This document shows positions 13,916 to 22,516 of a stretch of 64,000 nucleotides of DNA, piece by piece. This stretch comes from Pseudomonadota bacterium (lineage in GTDB: Bacteria; Pseudomonadota; Gammaproteobacteria; Halothiobacillales; Halothiobacillaceae). The translations under genes and the position numbers were made by a program. The notes beneath the pieces are model-generated. The model was not told where the DNA came from and did no database searches. It saw only the letters and a list, made by a program, of their open reading frames with translations. Each line of letters opens with the position of its first letter. Position 1 is the stretch's first letter. The stretch is from positions 36,879 to 100,878 of the forward strand of contig JAJYPA010000001.1 of assembly GCA_021795795.1 (NCBI GenBank), given 5' to 3'.

Positions 13916-14953
13916 ATGTTTCATGAACTGCAAGCTACCCCCTCAACCGTACATTGGGGCTATTTCGATGCTGGCCTTAAACCGGCCTTGCGCATCAAAA
14001 GCGGGGACATCATCCAAGCCGAAGCTGTAACGCACCAGGCGGGCGATGCCCCTGAACTGATGATGGACGATGCGGTGAGGCTACTGTACTCAAGCATTCC
14101 CGAAGACGACCGGAACCCGGGCGTACATCTGATGACCGGCCCGATCTATGTAGAAGATGCGCAACCGGGTGACATGCTCGAGGTTCGTTACCTGCAAATG
14201 CTGCCGCGTTTCCGATACGGAACGAACCTTGCCGCGCACTGGGGGCTTCTCTACAAAGAGACGGGCGAAAAGGAGCGCGTGACGATCTACAAGATCGATC
14301 CGGACTACAACACGGCCCGCGCCCTCTACGCCTATAACTTCCCTGGAAAATATACGGTACCGGGTAAAATCACCAAACGCGGAACCTGTACCTGCGAACC
14401 CGCGTTGAATGGAGTGCGCGTACCCGTGCGCCCTCATCTGGGCACAGCCGGGGTCGCCCCCGATGCCATGGGCCGCGTGAGCACCGTCCCACCCGGCGCG
14501 CACGGCGGCAATATCGACAACTGGCGAATCGGCGCCGGATCGACAATGTATTACCCGGTGGCCGTGCCCGGCGCATTGTTTTCGATTGGTGACCCGCATA
14601 TTTCACAAGGCGATGGCGAAATCAGCGGGACTGCGATCGAGGCCTCACTGAACGTGATCTTCCAGATCGTTCTGCGCAAGGACTTCCACTTTCCCTCTCC
14701 CCTGCTCGAAACACCGGATACCTGGATCGTGCATGGCTTCGATGACGATCTCAATGTTGCGATGAAGAACGCCGCCAAGGACATGCTCCATCTGCTTGTC
14801 GACAAGCACAACCTCAGCCAGGACGATGCCTATTCACTGATGAGCATCGGCTCCGACTTCGGTGTCACACAAGTCGTAGATGGGCGCCAAGGCGTGCACT
14901 GCAAGATGAAGCGCGGAATCTTTCCACCCAAAGACGCCGACGAGGAGATTTAA
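13916..14953 (+). CDS. Acetamidase/formamidase family protein
   Basis: A 345-residue cytoplasmic amidohydrolase of the FmdA/AmdA family. The start at ATG 13916 (MFHELQATPSTVHWGYFDA) is preferred over 13901 because AGGAAG lies just upstream. The family signatures are HLMTGPIYVEDAQPGDMLEVRYL near the first third, the central HLGTAGVAPDAMGRVSTVPPGAHGGN region with a family-typical metal-site context, and FSIGDPHISQGDGEISGTAIE. Members release ammonia from formamide, acetamide or related short amides. In this island it may deal with an amide produced or imported by neighbouring genes; the substrate is not predictable. Confidence 0.88.
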   Translation: MFHELQATPSTVHWGYFDAGLKPALRIKSGDIIQAEAVTHQAGDAPELMMDDAVRLLYSSIPEDDRNPGVHLMTGPIYVEDAQPGDMLEVRYLQMLPRFRYGTNLAAHWGLLYKETGEKERVTIYKIDPDYNTARALYAYNFPGKYTVPGKITKRGTCTCEPALNGVRVPVRPHLGTAGVAPDAMGRVSTVPPGAHGGNIDNWRIGAGSTMYYPVAVPGALFSIGDPHISQGDGEISGTAIEASLNVIFQIVLRKDFHFPSPLLETPDTWIVHGFDDDLNVAMKNAAKDMLHLLVDKHNLSQDDAYSLMSIGSDFGVTQVVDGRQGVHCKMKRGIFPPKDADEEI

Positions 14954-14962
14954 GCAACCAGT

Positions 14963-14984
14963 GTGCGCTTGGGTTTAAGCGCAC
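14963..14984 (+). terminator. Hairpin after the formamidase-like gene
   Basis: GTGCGCTT-GGGTTT-AAGCGCAC forms a perfect 8-bp stem ten bases after the stop codon. No clear T-tract follows, so termination strength is uncertain. Confidence 0.45.
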
Positions 14985-15224
14985 GAGACAAGGCCAGATT
15001 CATGCCCGCTGCAAATGTGAACAATTGCCGTGATGAAGCTTTCCCTTCCACCCGCAGAAGACCTGTAACAACAGCCACCAGAAGCAAAAAGTGAGATCAC
15101 CGTCTGAATCAAAATCCCAATTTCGGTGCGTCATTAATAGTCAATCGCACCAATTTAGTTAAAAGAGTCAAACATAGGTCGTTCAACAAGAATCTAAATC
15201 CGTTCAATATCATTGAATTGCTCG

Positions 15225-15236
15225 ATTGTGAACAAT
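15225..15236. promoter_or_regulatory. Putative GntR operator ATTGT-GA-ACAAT (tsx-1 unit)
   Basis: Perfect inverted half-sites ATTGT/ACAAT with a 2-bp spacer, ending one base before the sigma-54-like -24 element. The same motif occurs at 23829, 24041 and 52174, each ahead of a purine-island unit, so a shared regulator is likely. Binding here would overlap polymerase. Confidence 0.7.
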
Positions 15237-15237
15237 T

Positions 15238-15253
15238 TGGCACACACTGTGCA
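15238..15253 (+). promoter_or_regulatory. Sigma-54-like promoter for the tsx-1 unit
   Basis: TGGCAC-ACACT-GTGCA matches the -24/-12 consensus except G for T at the first base of the -12 box; the essential GG and GC dinucleotides are correctly spaced. A GCACCAATTTAGT half-site about 90 bases upstream resembles part of an NtrC site. Confidence 0.6.
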
Positions 15254-15334
15254 TACACTAATGATCACAATAAGCGTGAATTTTCGTCACCAATTGAATT
15301 CGTGTTACTTCAAAAAAGACCAAGGAGCCTGGAT

Positions 15335-16249
15335 ATGCCATTTCAACCAAACCCCGTTATTGCCCGGCAGAAGACCCGACCCATGTCACGCCGCCCTCTG
15401 GCTGTTGCCACGTTAAGCGCGCTCGCCCTAAGTATGGCCCTGGGCACAGCCGCCCAGGCGTCCGACTGGAGTGACACCTCGCTGAGCTGGCGCTACGGCA
15501 CCAAGTTCGCCGAACCCTTTGAGGGCAACGATATCGCCAAAAATATCCTCAACTTCTCCCATGTCAGTGGTTTCAAGTACGGCACCAACTTCTTCAGCAT
15601 CGATGCGCTGTTTTCCGACACTAAAGATCCTTCCGGGCTTGATGCCAAATCCGGGGCTCAGGAGGTCTATGCGGTTTACCGTAATACGCTGGATATCGGC
15701 AAGATTATGAACAAGGATCTGAAGTTCGGCGTCGCTAAAGGCTTCGGTATCACCAGCGGTTTCGATTTCAATACGAAAACAGATGTCGGTTATAACTCGA
15801 AGAAACGAATGCTGGTTCTCGGCCCCACCGTGATGTTCGATGTGCCTGGCTTCCTGAATGTAAGCCTCTTGGCGCTCTGGGAAAGCAATGCACCGTGCAG
15901 CGATTACACCAATACCTGCGTCTCTCGTTACACCTATAGAACGCATCCCATGTTGACCGCCGCTTGGGGTATCCCCATCGGTAACTCCGCCTTTTCATTC
16001 GAAGGGTTCGCCAATCTGATCGCCCCTAAAGGTAAGAATGAATTCGGCGACCAAACCAAAACCGAAATCAATATCGATGCCCAAATCATGGCTGACGTCG
16101 GCAAGCTGTTCTTCGATAAACCCGGTACCTTCAAAGCCGGCCTCGAATACCAGTACTGGAAGAATAAGTTCGGTGTCGATGCGAACGGATCCGCAGGATC
16201 AGGCGCCTTCGCCAAAACACCCATGGTCCGCGTCGAATACCACTTCTAA
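15335..16249 (+). CDS. Tsx/OmpK-like outer-membrane nucleoside channel, copy 1
   Basis: A 304-residue outer-membrane beta-barrel. The start at ATG 15335 has AAGGAG upstream and opens a long signal sequence ending in GTAAQASDW. Alternating beta-strand patterns and the terminal VRVEYHF (final Phe) mark an outer-membrane protein. The overall pattern, with WRYGTKFAEPFEGNDIAKN and FSHVSGFKYGTNFFSID, resembles the Tsx/OmpK channel family that passes nucleosides. The next gene, 36 bases away, is a BMP-family binding protein, which supports purine or nucleoside uptake. It shares 195 identical bases with the paralogue at 31937. Confidence 0.82.
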   Translation: MPFQPNPVIARQKTRPMSRRPLAVATLSALALSMALGTAAQASDWSDTSLSWRYGTKFAEPFEGNDIAKNILNFSHVSGFKYGTNFFSIDALFSDTKDPSGLDAKSGAQEVYAVYRNTLDIGKIMNKDLKFGVAKGFGITSGFDFNTKTDVGYNSKKRMLVLGPTVMFDVPGFLNVSLLALWESNAPCSDYTNTCVSRYTYRTHPMLTAAWGIPIGNSAFSFEGFANLIAPKGKNEFGDQTKTEINIDAQIMADVGKLFFDKPGTFKAGLEYQYWKNKFGVDANGSAGSGAFAKTPMVRVEYHF

Positions 16250-16285
16250 CAACGATACGATTCACTTTTACAGAGGGACAAAACT

Positions 16286-17356
16286 ATGAATTTAAAGACA
16301 ATATTACTTGGATGCGCACTCTCGACGGGTCTAGTATCCGCCGTCCATGCGGATGAACCGCTCAAGGTCGGCTTCGTATACGTCGGCCCGGTGGGTGACG
16401 GCGGCTGGACCTACGCCCACGATCAGGGTCGGCTGGCCATGCAAAAAGAGCTAGGCGATAAAGTAAAATCCACCTTTGTTGAAAATGTACCTGAAAGCTC
16501 GGATGCAGAGCGTGTCATCCGACAGTTGGCCGCCGATGGTAACAAGCTGATTTTTACGACCTCGTTTGGTTTCATGAATCCGACGCTGAAAGTGGCCAAG
16601 GCGTTCCCGAACACCTACTTCGAGCACGCCACAGGCTACAAGATGGCGAAGAATGTTGGCATCTACCAGGCGCGGAGTTGGGAAGGCGCCTATATGCTGG
16701 GCGTTCTGGCCGGGAAAATGACCAAGAGCAATATCCTCGGCTTCGTCGGTTCCTATCCCGTACCGGAAGTGGTGCGGAATATCAATGCATACACGCTGGG
16801 CGCGCAGAGCGTGAATCCGAAGATCAAGACCAAGGTGATCTGGGTTAGCAGCTGGTATGACCCGGCACGCGAACGCCAGGCTGCTGAAACCATGATCGCA
16901 CAGGGTGCCGACGTGCTTGCGCAGAACACCGACTCCCCTGCTGTGGTTCAGACAGCAGAAGAAAAAGGCGTCTACGCTTTTGGTTGGGATTCGGATATGG
17001 CCAAGTACGGCCCGAAAGCGGAACTGACCGCGAGCACTCTGGACTGGTCGAAATACTACACTATGGAAGTGAAGAAAGTGCTGGATGGCACCTGGAAACC
17101 CGAAAACACCCTTTGGGGCATCAAGGAAGGCTTGGTCGTGCTGAAGCCACTGAACCCGATCGTTCCTGCCGATGTAGCTGAACTGTTCAAGGAGAAGGAA
17201 AAGGAAATCAGCGAAGGCAAGCTCGTACCGTTCACCGGCCCGGTGGTCAATCAGGCGGGCAAGATTGTCGTGCCGGCAGGCAAGCCAATGCCGATGGATG
17301 AACTGATGTCCATGAACTTCTACGTCAAAGGCGTCGAGGGTTCCATTCCGAAGTAA
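16286..17356 (+). CDS. BMP-family ABC transporter substrate-binding protein, copy 1
   Basis: A 356-residue periplasmic protein with a Sec signal (cleavage near VHA-DEP, residue 22). The BMP/Med fold shows in VGFVYVGPVGDGGWTYAHDQGR, the typical opening of nucleoside/purine-binding BMP proteins, and later DVLAQNTDSPAVVQTAEEKG. It pairs with the Tsx-like channel just upstream. No permease or ATPase follows. The minus-strand BMP ATPase/permease set at 45113-48688 lacks a binding protein and is the probable partner. Confidence 0.92.
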   Translation: MNLKTILLGCALSTGLVSAVHADEPLKVGFVYVGPVGDGGWTYAHDQGRLAMQKELGDKVKSTFVENVPESSDAERVIRQLAADGNKLIFTTSFGFMNPTLKVAKAFPNTYFEHATGYKMAKNVGIYQARSWEGAYMLGVLAGKMTKSNILGFVGSYPVPEVVRNINAYTLGAQSVNPKIKTKVIWVSSWYDPARERQAAETMIAQGADVLAQNTDSPAVVQTAEEKGVYAFGWDSDMAKYGPKAELTASTLDWSKYYTMEVKKVLDGTWKPENTLWGIKEGLVVLKPLNPIVPADVAELFKEKEKEISEGKLVPFTGPVVNQAGKIVVPAGKPMPMDELMSMNFYVKGVEGSIPK

Positions 17357-17412
17357 AATAATCGGGTAGTGATGCTACCCCCATTCCGATCAAAGAGTTG
17401 CATCTTGATTTA

Positions 17413-17444
17413 AAAACAGACGAGTCCCTCGTCTGTTTTCTTTT
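17413..17444 (+). terminator. Rho-independent terminator or attenuator before the adenine deaminase gene
   Basis: A perfect 12-bp stem AAAACAGACGAG / CTCGTCTGTTTT with a 3-base loop TCC, followed by CTTTT. It lies 57 bases after the binding-protein stop and just before the ribosome site of the adenine deaminase gene. It may end the tsx-1/BMP transcript or only attenuate read-through. Confidence 0.85.
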
Positions 17445-17459
17445 ATGTGGAGAAAAACA

Positions 17460-18491
17460 ATGAACAATCTGAAAACAGGTGCACAAGATGCACTTCGCGC
17501 CCTACCCAAGGCCGAACTTCACGTGCATATCGAAGGCACGCTCGAACCGGAAATGGTGTTCGAGCTGGCAGAAAAAAACAGCATCGCGCTCGATTACCCG
17601 GACGCGGCCACCTTGAGGCAGGCCTATGACTTTCAGGATTTGCAATCCTTTCTGGATATCTACTACCAGGGCGTGAAGGTGCTGATCGAAGCCGACGACT
17701 TCTTCGAACTGACCTATAGCTATCTGCGGCACGCGCATGAAGACGGCGTTGTGCATACCGAGATTTTCTTCGATCCGCAAAGCCATACTGATCGCGGTAT
17801 TTCTTTGGCGACTGTGTTCGAGGGCATCAACCGCGCACTGGCTCAGGGCCGGAAAGAATTCGGCATTACCAGCCGGTTGATTCCCTGTTTTTTGCGGCAT
17901 CTGAGTGCTGATGCCGCCATGGAAACATTGAATGCACTGCTGCCGTATCGCGATTCTTTTTGCGCGGTCGGGCTCGATTCCAGCGAAAAGGGCAATCCAC
18001 CATCCAAGTTCACCGAGGTATTCGACAAGGCGCGGGCGGAAGGCTTACTCACCGTCGCACATGCGGGCGAGGAAGGGCCAGCAAGTTACATCTGGGAAGC
18101 GCTGAATCTGCTGCATGTGGCGCGTATCGATCATGGCGTGGGTTGTGAGTCGGATGATGAACTCTGTCGGCGGCTGGCCGCAGAACAGATGCCCTTGACC
18201 GTCTGCCCACTGTCGAACATCAAACTGGCCGTGTTTGACGATATCAAGGCGCACAACCTCAAACGCCTGCTCGATCGCGGCCTGTGCGTGACGGTCAGTT
18301 CCGACGACCCGGCTTATTTCGGCGGTTATCTGCTGGACAATTTAATGGCAGTACAAACGGGGCTGAATTTGACCTGGGATAACGTCACCGAACTCGCACG
18401 AAATTCGATCCGCGCATCGTTTCTGTCGGATTCAGAAAAGGCGGATTGGCTGGAGAAAATCGAAACGGTGCACCGCGAAGCGGTGGCCTGA
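17460..18491 (+). CDS. Adenine deaminase (adenosine-deaminase-like family)
   Basis: Converts adenine to hypoxanthine plus ammonia. The 343-residue protein starts at ATG 17460 with GGAG eight bases upstream. Zinc ligands and catalytic residues are visible: [41 protein letters not shown] and [16 protein letters not shown]. The phrases [15 protein letters not shown] and [12 protein letters not shown] are those of the Aah1/PA0148-type adenine deaminases, not classical adenosine deaminases; this is from memory of the family. It follows the purine channel/binding-protein pair and would feed xanthine dehydrogenase. Confidence 0.88.
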   Translation: MNNLKTGAQDALRALPKAELHVHIEGTLEPEMVFELAEKNSIALDYPDAATLRQAYDFQDLQSFLDIYYQGVKVLIEADDFFELTYSYLRHAHEDGVVHTEIFFDPQSHTDRGISLATVFEGINRALAQGRKEFGITSRLIPCFLRHLSADAAMETLNALLPYRDSFCAVGLDSSEKGNPPSKFTEVFDKARAEGLLTVAHAGEEGPASYIWEALNLLHVARIDHGVGCESDDELCRRLAAEQMPLTVCPLSNIKLAVFDDIKAHNLKRLLDRGLCVTVSSDDPAYFGGYLLDNLMAVQTGLNLTWDNVTELARNSIRASFLSDSEKADWLEKIETVHREAVA

Positions 18492-18506
18492 CTCGCCTTG
18501 AACCGG

Positions 18507-18533
18507 CCTGTTTGAGCCGCTAACTCGAACAGG
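18507..18533. terminator. Hairpin between convergent genes
   Basis: CCTGTTTGAG-CCGCTAA-CTCGAACAGG forms a 10-bp stem with one G-T pair between the stops of the adenine deaminase gene and the convergent RraA-like gene. There is no strong T-run; it may act in both directions. Confidence 0.5.
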
Positions 18534-18544
18534 AAGGGGGGAAA

Positions 18545-19021
18545 TCAGGTTAAACGCTTCGGTGCAATGAGCACCCCGTCCTCATCTGCGTACAGGAAAT
18601 CGCCGGGGGTAATGGTGAGCCCACAGAAAGCCACCCACACTTGCGTCGTGCCCTCGGCGACTTTCGCGCTTTTCATCGGGCAGGTGCCCCGTGCCCAAAC
18701 GCCCAACGGCAAAGCTTTGATCTGCGCGGAATCACGGATGTAGCCATTAATCAGCAAGGCCTTCCAGCCATTCGCCACCGCCAGCCCGGCCATGATGTCG
18801 CCCAACACAGCGCAGTACTCGCCACCCACGTCCACGGCAATGGCGCGGCCTTCGCCCGGCTGGCTTAACAATGCACGCAGGGCACAGTTATCCTCATATA
18901 GCTTAACGGTTACAAGCGGGGCTTCGATTCGGCTCAGCCCGCCATAGGAATGGAACACCGGTTCGGCCACTTGCAGGAAGGAGCGGTGCGTATCGCAAAG
19001 ATCAGCGGTCTGCCAGCTCAT
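18545..19021 (-). CDS. RraA-like protein (HMG/oxaloacetate aldolase type)
   Basis: A 158-residue RraA-fold protein: TADLCDTHRSFLQVAEPVFHSYGG, VTVKLYEDNCALR, GRAIAVDVGGE and the C-terminal GDFLYADEDGVLIAP. The family covers both inhibitors of RNase E and class II pyruvate aldolases. The aldolases need an Arg-Asp pair, and this protein has it (INGYIRDSAQI), where classical E. coli RraA, from memory, has RQ. That favours an enzymatic role. It is the last gene of the unit TauE-like - aminotransferase - allantoate amidohydrolase, overlapping the latter by four bases, so a role in ureidoglycine/glyoxylate metabolism is possible but unproven. Confidence 0.8.
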   Translation of the reverse strand: MSWQTADLCDTHRSFLQVAEPVFHSYGGLSRIEAPLVTVKLYEDNCALRALLSQPGEGRAIAVDVGGEYCAVLGDIMAGLAVANGWKALLINGYIRDSAQIKALPLGVWARGTCPMKSAKVAEGTTQVWVAFCGLTITPGDFLYADEDGVLIAPKRLT

Positions 19022-20292
19022 GATGCGGTACCCCGCGTGGCAGCAATATGGGTTTTAGCCAACTCTTCGAGCGCAATCAAAACCGTGTCGACCGCAATTT
19101 GTGCATCGTCTGCCGAAACAAATTCGCCCGGATGGTGACTAATGCCGCCTTTGCAACGCACGAACAACATCGCCATATCGGTGATATTTGCCATCAGCAT
19201 GGCATCATGCCCAGCGCCGCTGGGAAGAACACGCACGGGCACGCCAAGCTTGGCGACTGCTTGCTCGAACAGTGCCTGAAAATGCGGGGCGCAGTGCCGT
19301 GCTTCGGCCCGATGGTACACATCCCAGTCCACCGCGACGCCACGTCGGGCGCTGGCCGCCCTGCTCGTCGTCTGAATCTCACTCAGAACACGCGCCAGCA
19401 CGGCATCATCGATGCTGCGTAAATCCAGGCTGCATTCCGCCGTGGCAGGAATAACGTTCACCGCGCCGGGTTGAACGTTGAACTGCCCGACCGTGCCTAC
19501 CACACCTTCGGCAATCGCGAAGCGTTCAACCGACAAAGCAAATTCAGCCGCTGCATTCAGGGCATCGTGGCGTAAATTCATGGGCACCGTACCGGCGTGA
19601 CCGGCTTCACCCGTAAAGCGAATCCGGCTGCGGCAGGCGCCGGCAATCGCCGAAACGACACCGACCGGAAGGGATTCCTGTTCCAGCACCGGCCCTTGTT
19701 CCATGTGGACTTCCCAGTAACCCAGCAAGCGATCATTAACCCGACTGGCTTCGCCGATTTTTGACGGGTCCAGCCCACAACTCCGCAAGGCATCGCGAAC
19801 CGTCACGCCTGCCGCATCAGCGATTTCCAGCCATTGGGGTTGCCATTGCCCGCAGACCGCCCGCGCGCCAAGCATGCTGATTGGGAAACGCACGCCTTCC
19901 TCATCGCCGAAACCGACCACATCAATGTGAAATGGCAGGGTTTTTCCAGCAGCCTGAAGTCGAGCCACCACTTCAATACCGCAGACGACACCGAGGATGC
20001 CGTCGAATTTTCCGGCATTCGGAATGGTATCCAGATGCGAGCCGATAATGATAACCGGTGCATCCGGATCAGCCGCCGCTAATCGACCCCATTGATTGCC
20101 CGCTGCATCGACCCATGTGGACAGACCCGCCGCCAGCATCCACTGCTCGACGAGCCGCAAGCCCTCGCGGTAGGCGGGCGAAAGATATAGGCGGGTGATT
20201 CCGTCCGGGCGATCGGAAATCTGCGCCAGCGCTTCGCAGCGCTCAATAACGCGCGACATTTCATTGGCCACTGTATACGGCCATCGCGGCAT
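19018..20292 (-). CDS. Allantoate amidohydrolase-type M20 family hydrolase
   Basis: A 424-residue metal-dependent amidohydrolase of the AllC/HpxK/N-carbamoyl-amino-acid hydrolase group. Metal and substrate motifs are present: IIGSHLDTIPNAGKFDGILG, VGFGDEEGVRFP, YWEVHMEQGPVLE, GEAGHAGTVPMNLRHDA and the late GAGHDAMLM...GGISHHPGE. In this context the likely step is allantoate to ureidoglycine plus CO2 and NH3. The first ATG (20292) overlaps the aminotransferase by 32 bases; an ATG at 20259, one base after that stop, is equally plausible. A ureidoglycolate-hydrolase role cannot be excluded by sequence alone. Confidence 0.87.
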   Translation of the reverse strand: MPRWPYTVANEMSRVIERCEALAQISDRPDGITRLYLSPAYREGLRLVEQWMLAAGLSTWVDAAGNQWGRLAAADPDAPVIIIGSHLDTIPNAGKFDGILGVVCGIEVVARLQAAGKTLPFHIDVVGFGDEEGVRFPISMLGARAVCGQWQPQWLEIADAAGVTVRDALRSCGLDPSKIGEASRVNDRLLGYWEVHMEQGPVLEQESLPVGVVSAIAGACRSRIRFTGEAGHAGTVPMNLRHDALNAAAEFALSVERFAIAEGVVGTVGQFNVQPGAVNVIPATAECSLDLRSIDDAVLARVLSEIQTTSRAASARRGVAVDWDVYHRAEARHCAPHFQALFEQAVAKLGVPVRVLPSGAGHDAMLMANITDMAMLFVRCKGGISHHPGEFVSADDAQIAVDTVLIALEELAKTHIAATRGTAS

Positions 20293-21490
20293 CCACCCCG
20301 GCGCCTGCCGTGCACTTGTGCCCCATGCGGCGCAGCACGTTTTCCAGTGCCGAGAGCGTTATCAACACTGCGTCTTTGCGTGCGTTATAGCCCATGGTGC
20401 CGATACGCCAGATTTTGCCTTTGAGTGGGCCGAACGAAGTGCCAATTTCAATGCCGAAATCCTGCAACAAGGTGCTGCGCACCGCTTCGCCAGCAACGCC
20501 ATCAGGAATGTACACACCGACGATATTATTCATTTTGTGCGTCTGGTCGCCGAAGAGCACAAGATTCATGGCCGCCAAGCCCTGCGCCATGGCGCTGCCG
20601 TGTAACTGGTGGCGCGCAATGGACTGTTCCAGTCCTTCCTGCATTAAAATCCGCGCGCATTCGCGGGCGCAGTACAGCATTGAGGTTGCTTCGGTGTGGT
20701 GATTGAGTCGCTCCTCGCCCCAGTAATCGAGAATCATGGGCATGTCGAAATAATTCGAGCGAATCATCGAACCCTGGCCTTCGGTGTGATGACCATCGCG
20801 GATGCCGGCCTCGATATGATGACGCTTGCGTACTTCATCCACATAACGACTGCTGAGCGTGACCGGCGCACTGCCCGACGGGCCAGCGAGGCATTTTTGC
20901 AAACCCACCGATACCGCATCCAGCCCCCAGCCATCGGTCTCGAACGGATTGCCGCCGATCGAGGCGGTGGCATCACTGTAAAACAGCACATCGTAGCGAC
21001 GGCAAATGGCGCCCAATTCTTCCAGCGGTTGCAGCATGGTGGTCGAAGTATCGCCTTGCACGATGGCAAGCAGCTTGGGCCGAACCTTGATAATGGCTTC
21101 TTCAATCTGTTCAGGGGTGAACACCGCGCCCCACTCGGTTTCGATGGTGTGCACATCCGCGCCACAACGCGTGGCGATTTCATTGAGGAGGTGACCGAAA
21201 CGGCCGAAGATCGGGATCAGCACCTTATCGCCCGGTTCAATGACCGAGACCAATACAGACTCGATCCCGGCGCGGGAGGTGCCATCAATGAGCAGCGTCC
21301 ACTGATTTTCGGTTTTGAATACCTGCCGGTACAGCGCCATGGTTTCGTTCATGTAGCCCGTCATGGCCGGGTCGTACTGGCCCAGCAATTGCGCCGACAT
21401 CGCCCGCAAAACACGGGGGTCTGCATTAATCGGCCCCGGCCCCATCAGAAGCCGTGCCGGGGGGTTGATTTGCTCGAATTGCTCAGACAT
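20261..21490 (-). CDS. hpxJ: (S)-ureidoglycine-glyoxylate aminotransferase (PucG/HpxJ type)
   Basis: A 409-residue PLP enzyme of the alanine-glyoxylate aminotransferase fold. It starts with the family motif RLLMGPGPINADPRVLRAM; the PLP lysine lies in SVGLQKCLAGPSGSAPV, and the Asp that contacts the ring in FYSDATASIGG. The block HKMNNIVGVYIPDGVAGEAVRS resembles the ureidoglycine-specific PucG/HpxJ branch, which transfers the amino group to glyoxylate, giving oxalurate and glycine. The next gene encodes the enzyme that would make ureidoglycine. A generic serine/alanine-glyoxylate aminotransferase is the alternative. Confidence 0.83.
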   Translation of the reverse strand: MSEQFEQINPPARLLMGPGPINADPRVLRAMSAQLLGQYDPAMTGYMNETMALYRQVFKTENQWTLLIDGTSRAGIESVLVSVIEPGDKVLIPIFGRFGHLLNEIATRCGADVHTIETEWGAVFTPEQIEEAIIKVRPKLLAIVQGDTSTTMLQPLEELGAICRRYDVLFYSDATASIGGNPFETDGWGLDAVSVGLQKCLAGPSGSAPVTLSSRYVDEVRKRHHIEAGIRDGHHTEGQGSMIRSNYFDMPMILDYWGEERLNHHTEATSMLYCARECARILMQEGLEQSIARHQLHGSAMAQGLAAMNLVLFGDQTHKMNNIVGVYIPDGVAGEAVRSTLLQDFGIEIGTSFGPLKGKIWRIGTMGYNARKDAVLITLSALENVLRRMGHKCTAGAGVDAAMAVYSGQ

Positions 21491-21529
21491 AACGACCTTC
21501 TCTCAAATAACATTCAACGGAAATACAAA

Positions 21530-22348
21530 CTAAATACCCAAAGCCGACAACAACATGCGTATACCGGTAACCGCCAGCACCACCGCGAAAACCTTTTTCA
21601 ACTGCTGAGCGGGTAAGCGAGCCCCCAGTTTCACCCCCACCGGCGCGAACAGAATGCTGAGCGGCACCATGGTCAACAGCGCAGGCAAATTGACCAGCCC
21701 GACTGTGCCTAACGGGGCATCCGCCGGGGATTGGCCCAAAACCAACATCACCAGTGCACCGGGGATGGCGATCACGAAACCAAACGCGGCCGCCGTACCG
21801 ACTGCCCGATGCGCGGGCACATGAAAGCGACTCAACAAGGGCACGCCAATCGTGCCGCCACCCAAACCGGACATAACCGACAACAGCCCTAGAATGAATG
21901 CCGATATCCGCTGCCAGATCATCCGGGGCAACACCTGCACCGCGCCGGTTTTATGCAGAAACATCCGCACGGCCACGAACAGCGCAATCAACGCAAACAG
22001 CACCACGAACCAACGGCTCCGGAACTGGGTGACCAACACACTGCCGGTGATGACGCCGATCAGGATAAACACCCACCACGTCCGAAAAATCCCGACATCC
22101 ACATTCCCCTTACGGTGATGCGCACGCACGGAAGAGATGGCTGTCGGAATCATCCCGGCCAGGGACGTGCCCGTTGCCATACTCATCGCGTCCAGCGAGT
22201 GGACACCCATGGCCTGAAAAATAAAAAACAACACGGGCACCATAACGATGCCGCCACCCACCCCGAGTAAGCCGGCCAACAATCCGGCCGCGACACCGGT
22301 AACCGCAAGCAAAGCGGCAAAGGGTAAAAAAGCGATCAGAGCGTCCAT
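21530..22348 (-). CDS. TauE/SafE-family (DUF81) membrane transporter
   Basis: A 272-residue inner-membrane protein with about eight hydrophobic segments. The two repeated Gly-rich motifs of the family are seen: LLAGLLGVGGGIVMVPVLFF near the N terminus and LSVMSGLGGGTIGVPLLSRF in the middle. Known members export sulfite, sulfoacetate or other small anions. It lies 39 bases upstream of the ureidoglycine aminotransferase on the same strand, so a role in moving an anionic purine breakdown product (for example oxalurate or glyoxylate) is possible; this is inference from position only. Confidence 0.88.
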   Translation of the reverse strand: MDALIAFLPFAALLAVTGVAAGLLAGLLGVGGGIVMVPVLFFIFQAMGVHSLDAMSMATGTSLAGMIPTAISSVRAHHRKGNVDVGIFRTWWVFILIGVITGSVLVTQFRSRWFVVLFALIALFVAVRMFLHKTGAVQVLPRMIWQRISAFILGLLSVMSGLGGGTIGVPLLSRFHVPAHRAVGTAAAFGFVIAIPGALVMLVLGQSPADAPLGTVGLVNLPALLTMVPLSILFAPVGVKLGARLPAQQLKKVFAVVLAVTGIRMLLSALGI

Positions 22349-22461
22349 ATAAAAACATCCTGGCGATTGGTAGAACGAGCGTTCGGTTTGGGTAGAGAAA
22401 ACGAAATGCCGCGACGATACGCCAAGGCAAACGCAGCATTAAGCATGAACCAATCCCGTTT

Positions 22462-22491
22462 GGGAAGGTCTGCACAAACGCAGACCTTCCC
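22462..22491. repeat. Perfect hairpin, possible element end or scar
   Basis: GGGAAGGTCTGC-ACAAAC-GCAGACCTTCCC is a perfect 12-bp inverted repeat in the spacer between the amidase and TauE-like genes. A related GGGAAGGTCTGC copy lies at about 10298-10312 and GGGAAACTCTGC at about 52467 in an IS5-type relic. It may be a remnant of element ends. No T-run follows in either direction, so terminator use is less likely. Confidence 0.5.
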
Positions 22492-22516
22492 TTGCAGAGC
22501 ATGGATGCCCTGCCGC

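Noticed and set aside
17460..18491. Calling this gene a classical adenosine deaminase.
   Set aside because: [15 protein letters not shown] and the overall pattern match adenine deaminases of the Aah1/PA0148 type better.
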